From Paraburkholderia sp. IMGN_8 (GTDB lineage: Bacteria > Pseudomonadota > Gammaproteobacteria > Burkholderiales > Burkholderiaceae): 64,000 nucleotides of DNA. Shown here one piece after another: positions 27,761-35,167 of this stretch. Where the stretch lies: NCBI RefSeq assembly GCF_038050405.1, contig NZ_CP150900.1, positions 3,286,001 to 3,350,000 of the forward strand, given 5' to 3'. The notes beneath the pieces were generated by a model, which saw only the letters and a program-made list of their open reading frames with translations, was not told the origin of the DNA and ran no database searches. The position numbers were made by a program, and so were the translations under genes. Each line of letters begins with the position of its first letter. Position 1 is the first letter of the stretch.

Positions 27761-28356
27761 AAGTAGGCAAAAGAAAGCGGCTCAAACCGCTAATGCTAAG
27801 CGGGTCCCCTGGCTTGGAGGAGGCAGTGGAGCATCTGGAATCAGTGTTCTCGCGCATTCCGCGCCGGTGACAAGGCAGTCATACTTCCGGCGGCGCTCCG
27901 CGCGCCGTGGCGGTACTTCATAAAACCGTCGGCCGTTTTCGCGTCAACGTTTCGCTTGACGCTTTCAGCGGCGCTACACGCGCCGCAGCGGTACTTCGCA
28001 ATACCGTCAGGTACTTCCGTGCCTGCGGTTATTCAAGCGTAACAGCTTGCCTTTGCTGCGCTAGCGTAGCTCACGGCTGCGTTTCGTTCGGCGAAGTGGC
28101 CCGCTTTTCCACAATTCAGCGACTCGCCGAGGCAAAGCCGATGGTCCCCATCGCGCGCAAACGAAGCCACCGGCTTTTCTGGTGGACCGTTCCGGCGAGC
28201 ACGCAGCGAGAGGCGGGAAGAATGATCCGAAGGTACCTACGTCCCATCGATTTTGTGAAGTACCGCCACGGCGCGCGCAGCGCCGCCGGAAGTATGACTG
28301 CCTTGTCACTCACGCCGAATGCGCGAGGGCACAGATTCCAGATGCTCCACTGCCTC

Positions 28357-28365
28357 CTCCAAGCC
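28357..28365. repeat. target site duplication of the IS4 element (second copy 29891-29899)
   Basis: CTCCAAGCC occurs directly outside both ends of the IS4-family element (28357-28365 and 29891-29899). Removing the IS and one copy restores the inverted-repeat arm, which confirms the insertion site. Confidence 0.9.
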
Positions 28366-29890
28366 CTCAGGATTACCCACATCTCGTGATGTGAATCACC
28401 CGTCCTGGCTAAAGATCCGGTACATCTCGGTGATTTCGTGAAGGACCAGGAACCCTCGCCACATGACGGTGGGCCCGGGCGGGTGATCATGCTTACGGTT
28501 CAGATAACCGCCGAGTTTGGCGATCCACAGTACGACTTCGCCTAGCGAAGGCGTTGCCACCGGTGGTTTTGAGGTGCGGTTGGCGCGGCAGTAAAGCGCG
28601 CGCCATTCGTCGGGCTGAAGTAGCACTTCACACGACAGATCCGGGTCGGCCCGACCCAGCAGCGTGGCGTACATGATTCGCCAGCTGATCACTGCAAATA
28701 GCGCGGTCGCGCGGACGAACCGTTCAAGATTGCCGAACTGGCGCGCCTCGATCCGACAGCCGCTTTTGAGCACACGATGCCACGATTCGATCGTCCAGCG
28801 ACGTGCATACCATTCGAGTCGTTCAAGTGCATCGCTCAGCGTGAGCGTGGGCACAGAGCTGAGCAGCATCCACTCGAGCGGCTCGACGCCCGCTGGCGGA
28901 TCGGTTTCAAGTGCGTGGATTGCAAACACCTCCACCGGGGTGAGCCGGGCGCGCCCGGTGCCTTTGGTCGACGCTCTGGGTGGTGCAATCAGGCTGACCT
29001 GCGTGCAACGCAGCGTCAGACGCGCAATGCGCCGGGCCATGTTGCGGTGTGCCGGCAACTCCAGCTCGATTTCGCCCAAGGGGGCGCTCGCCGTCACCGT
29101 GTCCCAGAGATAACGCTCGGGGTGCGCCGTCCGACGGTCCCATGCCGCACGAATGAGCCAGTCTACGCCAGCAGGCCGCTCGGCCACGAACACTTCATAG
29201 ACGTCGCTTTCGCGGTCGCCCACGCCCACCATGCGCGTATCGGGACATCGGGTCTTAAGGGCTGCCAGATGGTTCAGACCCTCAACCCATTTAACGCTTT
29301 CCTTGTCATTGAAGTCGCGCTTTGAGCGTTGACGCCTGCGGCCCAGATCTGCGTCATCGCGCACCCACGTCTTCATGCCCAGCACGCCGAGCGGCAGGCC
29401 TTCCGGTGTCACGGCCAGCAGGCTGTGCAGCATGAAGCCGCGCGACTGGTTGCCCGTGCCGTAGCCCAGGCCTTCGGTCGCGCCCAGATGCGTCAGGTTG
29501 AATTCGGTTGTGTCCTGCACCGCGAGCACGACTGGCACCTGGGTCATGCGCTTGAGCGTCTGGTCTACGTGAGGTGCAAGCACACCGTCCGTATCGACCT
29601 GGTCGTTATCGAAGAAGCGATAGGCCGCCTTGAGTTCGGCGGCATCCATGGAGCGTGGAAACGAGCAGTCCGGTGTGCTGGCAAGCCGGCGTGCCAGTGC
29701 AACGAGCCGATTCGTCAAACGGGCATCGCCCAGATTTGCCGCACCGAATTCGATGTCGGCCCAGTCGTCCTGGTCATCCTGATTCTCGGTCGAAGGCAAT
29801 TGCGTCTGGTTCCTGTGGCGGTGCCTCAAGTTAACACCACCTCAAGCTGTTTACAAGCGCTATCCCGGCACAGATGTGGGTAATCCTGAG
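28366..29890 (-). mobile_element. IS4-family insertion sequence, 1,525 bp, complete
   Basis: The 19-bp terminal inverted repeats CTCAGGATTACCCACATCT (28366-28384 and, inverted, 29872-29890) are identical. They flank one intact transposase gene, and 9-bp direct repeats lie outside. Identical ends and an open reading frame suggest recent activity. Confidence 0.92.
28396..29829 (-). CDS. IS4 family transposase (Tn5/IS50-like)
   Basis: This 477-residue DDE transposase has a Tn5-type N-terminal DNA-binding domain (WADIEFGAANLGDARLTNRL). The catalytic triad is Asp106 (QDTTEF), Asp205 (GDRESDVYE) and Glu348. The latter is in the YREK signature YARRWTIESWHRVLK (Tyr341, Arg344, Glu348, Lys355), which defines the IS4 superfamily. 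The C-terminal domain corresponds to the Tn5 dimerisation domain. The length equals Tn5 transposase. No frameshift is seen. Confidence 0.95.
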   Translation of the reverse strand: MRHRHRNQTQLPSTENQDDQDDWADIEFGAANLGDARLTNRLVALARRLASTPDCSFPRSMDAAELKAAYRFFDNDQVDTDGVLAPHVDQTLKRMTQVPVVLAVQDTTEFNLTHLGATEGLGYGTGNQSRGFMLHSLLAVTPEGLPLGVLGMKTWVRDDADLGRRRQRSKRDFNDKESVKWVEGLNHLAALKTRCPDTRMVGVGDRESDVYEVFVAERPAGVDWLIRAAWDRRTAHPERYLWDTVTASAPLGEIELELPAHRNMARRIARLTLRCTQVSLIAPPRASTKGTGRARLTPVEVFAIHALETDPPAGVEPLEWMLLSSVPTLTLSDALERLEWYARRWTIESWHRVLKSGCRIEARQFGNLERFVRATALFAVISWRIMYATLLGRADPDLSCEVLLQPDEWRALYCRANRTSKPPVATPSLGEVVLWIAKLGGYLNRKHDHPPGPTVMWRGFLVLHEITEMYRIFSQDG

Positions 29891-29934
29891 CTCCAAGCCA
29901 GGGGACCCGCTTAAGAATTAGCGGCGTGAAGCCG

Positions 29935-30085
29935 CTTTCTTTGCTTACTTTCTTTGCGGCGGCAAAGAAAGTAAGTGCCTGCCCCGCACAGGGGCGACGC
30001 CAATAGACCACCAAGAAATCAAGGAAAGGCCACCGCCGTAGGCAAACAGAAAAATGCCGACGCGAAAGGCAAAAAAAAAACCAAT
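29935..30085 (-). repeat. dispersed intergenic repeat, copy 2 (hairpin plus right arm)
   Basis: A perfect 14-bp stem with a 4-base loop (CTTACTTTCTTTGC at 29944-29957, GCAAAGAAAGTAAG at 29962-29975) is followed by CCCCGCACAGGGGCGACGCC and by GGCCACCGCCGTAGGCAAAC. These are the reverse complement of modules in copy 1. It lies 26 bases beyond the 3' end of the globin gene and could act as its transcription stop. ORFs predicted across it are spurious. Confidence 0.75.
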
Positions 30086-30110
30086 CACCGCCTACGGCGA
30101 CAAAAAACCA

Positions 30111-30524
30111 TTAACCATTCCGATTCCGCATCCAGTCAGCGGTCTCAAAGAACGACCCCAACAGCCTCTCGCGCAGCGATTCAGAAAGCCCCACATCCTC
30201 CATGGCCCAGGCCATACACCTAATCCACTGATCCCTCTCGCCGGAAGCGATAGCAAACGGCAAATGCCGAGCCCTCAACCGAGGATGCCCAAACCGGCTG
30301 ATGTAATGATCGGGCCCACCCATCCATCCGCACAGAAACCAGAAAAACTTGTCCCGCGAGCCATCGAGCGACTCCGGATGCAAAGCCCGAATCCCGGCGA
30401 ATTCCGCTTCGAGATCCATCAAGTCATAAAACCGGTCGACCAACTCGCGCACGCGAGCCTCACCGCCCACCAGTTCGAAGGCCGTCGGTCCCGCCGTGGA
30501 CCCTTCGTCGTTAAGATCGCTCAT
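30111..30524 (-). CDS. truncated hemoglobin, group II (trHbO-like)
   Basis: This 137-residue protein has the 2-over-2 globin pattern of group II: FELVGGEARVRELVDRFYDLM with Tyr33 at B10, HYISRFGHPRLRARHLPF with the proximal heme His87, and Trp100 at G8 (ERDQW). It should bind heme and O2 or NO-type ligands in the cytoplasm; the physiological role of the family varies. It lies 25 bases downstream of the ABC permease gene on the same strand and may be co-transcribed. Confidence 0.92.
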   Translation of the reverse strand: MSDLNDEGSTAGPTAFELVGGEARVRELVDRFYDLMDLEAEFAGIRALHPESLDGSRDKFFWFLCGWMGGPDHYISRFGHPRLRARHLPFAIASGERDQWIRCMAWAMEDVGLSESLRERLLGSFFETADWMRNRNG

Positions 30525-30549
30525 ACCCAGTCACAAAACAAAAAAGAAA

Positions 30550-33132
30550 TCACGCATCCCGCAGCGATTGCAACGCCGGTCGCGTTAGCACATGCCGCAA
30601 GCTGAGCCAGCCGCCAACCCCAGCACAAGCAATCCCGGCAGCAATACCCGCCGGCAACAACCACGGATCAAAACTCAGATAAAACTCGAACACGCGGGTA
30701 GCCAGCACCCATCCAATCACCTGCGCGCCCACGGCCGCCATCAGCCCCGCCAGCGCGCCCACCGCGACAAACTCGGCAATCTGCACCGCCCGCACCTGGC
30801 GATGCGACGCCCCCAGTGCGCGCAGCAGCGCAGATTCTCGCATACGCTCATCGCGCGTGCCGGCCAGCGCCGCGTACAGCACCAGCACCCCAGCCGCGAG
30901 CGTGAACGCAAATAAAAACTGCACCGCGCCAATCACCTGCTGCAACACGCGCTGTACCTGCGCCAGAATCGGACCAGTGTCGATCGCAGTGAGGTTCGGA
31001 TAAGCAGAGATCAAACCATCGATAGTCGCCTGCCTCGAAGGCGGCAGATGAAAACTGGTGATGAACATCGCCGGGAAATCCTGCAAGGCCGCCGGTGGCA
31101 TCAGCACAAAAAAGTTGACCTTGAACGAGCCCCAGTCGAGCTTGCGCACACTCGTCACGGGCGCGTCGATCTGCAAGCCCGTCACGTCGAAGCGCAGCGT
31201 GTCGCCAGGCTTCACATTGATCAGTTTCGCCAGCCCCTGCTCAATCGAAATCTGCGGCGTTTTCGTGTCGCCGTACCACGCACCATCGGAAAGTCGATTG
31301 TCCTCGGGCAGCGTCGTCGTGTACGACAGATTGAATTCGCGGTCCACGAGGCGCCTTGCATCGTCGCCTTTGAACGCGTCCGGATTGACCGGCTTGCCGT
31401 TGATCGCGATCAGCCGGCCGCGCACCATCGGCGAGAGCACCGTGCCGGGCACACCATGCGCGCTCAGATATTGCGTGACGGCTTCGCGTTGGTCGGGCTG
31501 GATGTCGATGATGAATTCATTCGGCGCATCGGGCGGCGTCGATTTGCGCCAGCCGGCTACCAGGTCGTTGTGCGTCATCGCGATCAGCAACAGGCACATT
31601 AAGCCGATGCCGAGCGCGGTAATCTGCAGTGCACTCGCACCGCCGCGCCGCTCAAGCGACGCCAGCGCATACCGCCAGCCGATCCCCGCATTGACCCGCT
31701 CGCTGCGCACGAAACGCGAGGCGCCCCACAACGCCAGCCGCGCGATGCACGCGAACACCAGCAAGCCGCCCGCAAAACCGCCCGCGACGATACCGCCGAG
31801 CTTCAGCTCGCCCGCCGCGACGATCAGCAGCGCGGCGAACAGCACGATGCCAAGGGCGTAGGCGGCCCACGCGGTGCGCCCCGCGTCGCCCCATTCGCGA
31901 CGCAGCACCCGCACCGGCGGCACGCGCGTCAACGGCAGGAGCGGCGGCAACGCAAAGCCGAGCAACAACACGAGACCCGCTGCGATGCCCTCGAGCGCCG
32001 GCCATGCGCTCGGGTACGGCAGCGCGACATCGATCAGACTGCCGAGCCACGTCAGCAACGCAAGATGTCCCGCATAGCCGAGCGCAACGCCCACTGCCCC
32101 GCCGATCAAACCGAGGCCGAAGAATTCGAGCGTGAAGAGCGCGCGCAGCGTCGCTTGACTGACGCCGAGGCAGCGCATCGCCGCGCAGCTGTCCAGATGC
32201 CGGCGCATATAACGATGCGCGGCCATCGCGATCGCTACCGCCGCGAGCAATGCGGTGAGCAGCGAGACGAGCGTGAGAAAGTGGCTCGCACGGTCGAGCG
32301 TCTGACGCACTTGCGGCTGGCCGTCCTGCAACGACTCGAGCGCGACGCCGCGCATCTTGCCGCCGTCGACCTTGTCATGCGCGAACTGAGCGAAGCGCGC
32401 GACCGACGCATCCGTACCCGCCACCAGCAGCCGATAGGTCACGCGGCTGCCGAACGTGAGGAGGCCAGTCGATTGGACCTCGTCGGCGCGCAACATCAAA
32501 CGCGGCGAGAAATTGACGAACGAGAAGCCGCGATCCAGTTCGCGAGTGATCATCGCGCCGATCGTGAAGTTGCGATTGCCGACCTTTACCGTGTCGCCGA
32601 CATGCAGCTTCAACGCGTCGAGCAACGCCTGATCGACCCAGGCGATGCCCGGCGGCGGAATCGATTGCGCCGGATGATCCGCCGCGCCAGGCGCGGATGC
32701 GATCCGCAACGCGCCGCGCAACGGATAACCCGGCGACACCGCCTTGATGGCGGCGAGGCGCGAGACCGGTTGCGCGCCGGTCGAATTGATCATGCTGGGA
32801 AAGATCGCGGTGCTGGCCGTATTCAGACCGAGCGCCGTGGCTTGCTGGGCGAATGCCGGATCGACTGGATGATCGGCGCGCACGATGAAATCGGCGGCAA
32901 TCATGCGGCGTGCATCACGCTCGAGCCCTTGATGCAACCGGTCCGCCAGGAAGCCGACACTCGACAAAGCCGCGACGGCCAGCACCAGCGCCAGCAGCAG
33001 CATTGTCAGTTCGCCCGCGCGCCAGTCGCGCACCGTCATGCGGATGGCCTGGTGCAGCAAGTCGGTGCTGCTAAACCGGCGTCGCGAGCTTGATGCAACA
33101 CGCGCCGTCGAACCTCGTACCGTATCGCTCAA
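30550..33132 (-). CDS. ABC transporter permease, YbbP/FtsX-like
   Basis: This protein of about 860 residues has a signal-anchor helix (MLLLALVLAVAALSSVGFL) and a large periplasmic domain (about 60-240). It then has two FtsX/MacB-like membrane modules (about 250-480 and 720-840) with a second periplasmic domain between. The architecture matches YbbP, which pairs with the ATPase YbbA in E. coli. No ATPase gene is adjacent here. A start upstream at 33207 would overlap the previous gene by 79 bases. TTG 33132, overlapping the DUF4126 stop (TTGA) and preceded by AGGAG, is preferred. Confidence 0.8.
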   Translation of the reverse strand: MSDTVRGSTARVASSSRRRFSSTDLLHQAIRMTVRDWRAGELTMLLLALVLAVAALSSVGFLADRLHQGLERDARRMIAADFIVRADHPVDPAFAQQATALGLNTASTAIFPSMINSTGAQPVSRLAAIKAVSPGYPLRGALRIASAPGAADHPAQSIPPPGIAWVDQALLDALKLHVGDTVKVGNRNFTIGAMITRELDRGFSFVNFSPRLMLRADEVQSTGLLTFGSRVTYRLLVAGTDASVARFAQFAHDKVDGGKMRGVALESLQDGQPQVRQTLDRASHFLTLVSLLTALLAAVAIAMAAHRYMRRHLDSCAAMRCLGVSQATLRALFTLEFFGLGLIGGAVGVALGYAGHLALLTWLGSLIDVALPYPSAWPALEGIAAGLVLLLGFALPPLLPLTRVPPVRVLRREWGDAGRTAWAAYALGIVLFAALLIVAAGELKLGGIVAGGFAGGLLVFACIARLALWGASRFVRSERVNAGIGWRYALASLERRGGASALQITALGIGLMCLLLIAMTHNDLVAGWRKSTPPDAPNEFIIDIQPDQREAVTQYLSAHGVPGTVLSPMVRGRLIAINGKPVNPDAFKGDDARRLVDREFNLSYTTTLPEDNRLSDGAWYGDTKTPQISIEQGLAKLINVKPGDTLRFDVTGLQIDAPVTSVRKLDWGSFKVNFFVLMPPAALQDFPAMFITSFHLPPSRQATIDGLISAYPNLTAIDTGPILAQVQRVLQQVIGAVQFLFAFTLAAGVLVLYAALAGTRDERMRESALLRALGASHRQVRAVQIAEFVAVGALAGLMAAVGAQVIGWVLATRVFEFYLSFDPWLLPAGIAAGIACAGVGGWLSLRHVLTRPALQSLRDA

Positions 33133-33740
33133 TCGTGCCTGCTCCTGACCAAACGCGACACCATGTGCGTCGCCATCCCGCGGAAACCGCCCTGCACTCC
33201 GCGCCAAAGCCTCGGCAACACCCAGCCCGCCAGCATCAGGAAACCCACCATCAGCACCAGAAACACAAGCGGCACGAACAGCGCGAGCAGCATGCCGCCG
33301 AACACGAGGCCGTCTTCAGCGGTCGAGGTCACGACATTGGAGACCGGTTCCGGCGACAGATTGATCAGCGCGCGTGTGCCCGCTTTCGCCAGATGCGCGG
33401 TGCCGGCCAGCGTGCCGCCCGCGAGCGCGGCGACGGTCAGGAGCGCCGGATCGGCATGACCAAGCGCGCCGACGGCCAGCACGGCGCCGGCCGGAATGCG
33501 GATAAAGGTGTGGATCGCGTCCCACAAGGAATCGAAGGCGGGAATCTTGTCGGCGAGGAATTCGGCGACCGTCAGTACAGCTGCGACGCCGATCACCCAC
33601 GGCGAGGACAGTGCGGACAGTGTGTCGGGGAGATGGATGAAGCCGAGGCGCTCGAGCACGCCGGCCAGCAAGACCGTCAGATAGAGGCGCAGACCGCTGC
33701 CCCATGAGAGGCCAGCAGCAAGCGAAAGTGATTCAAGCAT
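33129..33740 (-). CDS. DUF4126 family membrane protein
   Basis: This 203-residue protein has about five hydrophobic segments and the DUF4126 opening SLAAGLSWGSGLRLYLTVLLAGVLERLG. Further segments are VLTVAEFLADKIPAFDSLWDAIHTFIRIPAGA and ALAGGTLAGTAHLAKAGTRALINLSPEPVSN. The start 33740 (MLESLSLA) is favoured; a start 22 codons earlier has no conservation features. Function is unknown. Its stop overlaps the probable TTG start of the permease, so the pair is translationally coupled. Confidence 0.85.
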   Translation of the reverse strand: MLESLSLAAGLSWGSGLRLYLTVLLAGVLERLGFIHLPDTLSALSSPWVIGVAAVLTVAEFLADKIPAFDSLWDAIHTFIRIPAGAVLAVGALGHADPALLTVAALAGGTLAGTAHLAKAGTRALINLSPEPVSNVVTSTAEDGLVFGGMLLALFVPLVFLVLMVGFLMLAGWVLPRLWRGVQGGFRGMATHMVSRLVRSRHD

Positions 33741-34003
33741 GGCCGCCTCCAGGCGCGCTGTGCGTGCCGGGCGCTTCGACGGGCAAAGGAAAGGAAGCCG
33801 CCGCACCGAAGTCGTCAGACCCGCGCCAAGCCGGCCGCGCCAAATAGGCCGCGGGCAATTTCAGGTTGGATTCAACTTCATTATAGCCACGTTAATTCGC
33901 AGAACGCAGAGCGGTGAACAAATGGCGGCCTCGAATAGGCGCGCGACCCGGAGTGAAAATTAAGCGCGCGCAGACTCGCAGCAACCACCCTGCCGACAGC
34001 AGC

Positions 34004-34324
34004 TCAATGCCCCGAGGAGAGCTTCAGGCCGATCAATCCGATCACGATCAGCGACGCGCTCGCCACTCGCGCGGCCGTCAATGCTTCGCCCATCATCACA
34101 ATGCCGAAAATGAACGCGCCGACCGCGCCGATCCCTGTCCACACCGCATAGGCGGTGCCGAGCGGCAGTTGACGCATGGCCATCGCGAGCAGGACGAAGC
34201 TGCCGAGAGCGGTCACGAGCGTGAACACGGACGGCCAGAGCCGGGTGAAACCTTCGGAGGTCTTGAGACCGGCCGCCCACGCGACTTCGAGCAAACCGGC
34301 AATCAATAGAAGAAACCAGGACAG
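34004..34324 (-). CDS. gdx: guanidinium exporter (SMR family, SugE/Gdx type)
   Basis: This four-helix small multidrug resistance protein exports guanidinium in exchange for protons. Read from CTG 34324 it is 106 residues and starts [21 protein letters not shown]. The coupling glutamate then falls at position 13, the standard Gdx/SugE number. [22 protein letters not shown] is the SugE-type helix 3 region. The CTG is preceded by GGAG at seven bases; the first ATG/GTG/TTG in frame is TTG 34306, which would cut the first helix. A guanidine-II riboswitch upstream supports the specificity. An ATG 13 bases upstream of CTG is out of frame. Confidence 0.88.
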   Translation of the reverse strand: MSWFLLLIAGLLEVAWAAGLKTSEGFTRLWPSVFTLVTALGSFVLLAMAMRQLPLGTAYAVWTGIGAVGAFIFGIVMMGEALTAARVASASLIVIGLIGLKLSSGH

Positions 34325-34345
34325 GAGACAACTCCATGGTCAGAT

Positions 34346-34388
34346 GGGGCCGTCCCCGTTCGTAGCGGATGCGTAAGGTCGTCCTTAC
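34346..34388 (-). promoter_or_regulatory. guanidine-II riboswitch (mini-ykkC)
   Basis: Two hairpins with the diagnostic ACGR tetraloops lie in tandem on the gdx strand: GTAAGG-ACGA-CCTTAC (34373-34388) and GGGG-ACGG-CCCC (34346-34357), 15 bases apart. The GGAG of gdx lies just downstream. This is the full mini-ykkC layout, a class known to bind guanidine and to control sugE/gdx. Confidence 0.9.
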
Positions 34389-34396
34389 AATCCGTA

Positions 34397-34402
34397 ACTA
34401 TA
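34397..34402 (-). promoter_or_regulatory. extended -10 promoter of gdx
   Basis: TG-G-TATAGT on the minus strand is an extended -10 element. The expected transcription start (about 34390) falls immediately before the first riboswitch hairpin. No good -35 is seen, as is common for extended -10 promoters. Confidence 0.6.
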
Positions 34403-34468
34403 CCAAATTGGTCCGCACGCTCGCTGCGGCGGTCCGTCACAAGGGCGCCTACGGGGCTCAGAACAGCG

Positions 34469-35167
34469 TCACACCGCCCCGACCAGCCGGTATCCGACGC
34501 CCGTTTCAGTGACGATATATTCGGGCTGCGCCGGATCGCGCTCCAGCTTGCCGCGCAGATGCGCCATATAGATGCGCAGATAGTGATGGCTTTCGACATG
34601 CGACGGCCCCCATACGTCGCGCAGCAGTTGCCGGTGCGTCAGCACGCGGCCGGCGTGACGCACCAGCGTCGCGAGCAGGCGGTATTCGATCGGGGTCAGA
34701 TGGACCGCGGCACCGTCGCGGCTCACCTGACGCAAGGCCAGATCGACGGTGACCGCGCCGAAACGCACCTGCGGCGATTCGTTGGCGCCGCCGTGGTTGC
34801 GCCGCCGCATATGCGCGCGAATCCGCGCCAGCAGTTCGGAGACGCCGAACGGTTTGGTGAGGTAATCGTCCGCGCCGGCGTCGAGCGCGGCGACTTTCTC
34901 GATTTCCTGGGTGCGCGCCGACAGCACGATCACCGGCAATTCGCTCCAGCCCCGCAGTTCGCGGATCACGTCCAGACCGTCGGTGTCGGGCAAGCCGAGA
35001 TCGACGATCACCAGATCGGGCTTGCGCGTCGCGGCTTCCACAAGACCTTGCTTGCCGGTCTCGGCGTCGTGCACCACGATGCCCTCGCCTTCCAGCGCCG
35101 TGCGCACGAAGCGGCGGATCTGCTTTTCGTCTTCGATCAAAACGACGGTGATGCTGGGGTCACTCAT
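34469..35167 (-). CDS. kdpE: two-component response regulator KdpE
   Basis: This 232-residue OmpR-type regulator has a receiver domain with Glu12/Asp13, phospho-acceptor Asp56 (VIVDLGLPD) and Lys105 (TKPF). A winged-helix DNA-binding domain follows (about 130-228, HLTPIEYRLLATLVRHAG ... VGYRLV). Its ATG overlaps the end of kdpD by eight bases, so the pair is coupled. It should activate the kdp promoter at low K+ or high osmolarity. Candidate 11-base repeat sites lie at 43085-43100. Confidence 0.96.
   Translation of the reverse strand: MSDPSITVVLIEDEKQIRRFVRTALEGEGIVVHDAETGKQGLVEAATRKPDLVIVDLGLPDTDGLDVIRELRGWSELPVIVLSARTQEIEKVAALDAGADDYLTKPFGVSELLARIRAHMRRRNHGGANESPQVRFGAVTVDLALRQVSRDGAAVHLTPIEYRLLATLVRHAGRVLTHRQLLRDVWGPSHVESHHYLRIYMAHLRGKLERDPAQPEYIVTETGVGYRLVGAV

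Larger units (their letters stand above)
27761..29972. repeat. long-inverted-repeat element (about 680 bp), split by the IS4 element
   Basis: A left arm at 27761-27925 is repeated in inverse orientation at about 28247-28365. That arm continues, after the IS4 insertion, at 29900-29972. The arms are about 160 bases long and roughly 90% identical by eye; shared blocks include GCGGGTCCCCTGGCTTGGAG, GGCAGTGGAGCATCTGGAAT and GACAAGGCAGTCATACTTCC. The roughly 320-base centre has further repeats of GGCGGCGCT...GCGGTACTTC and no convincing gene. It looks like a non-autonomous mobile element or a decayed IS with long arms. Its identity is unknown. Confidence 0.6.

Noticed and set aside
27907..28389. 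160-codon ORF in the long-inverted-repeat element
   Set aside because: It runs through both inverted arms and ends inside the IS4 terminal repeat; no domain or ribosome binding site.
30054..30605. ORF antisense to the globin gene and across the dispersed repeat
   Set aside because: Low-complexity lysine-rich start from the repeat and antisense to a clear truncated hemoglobin.
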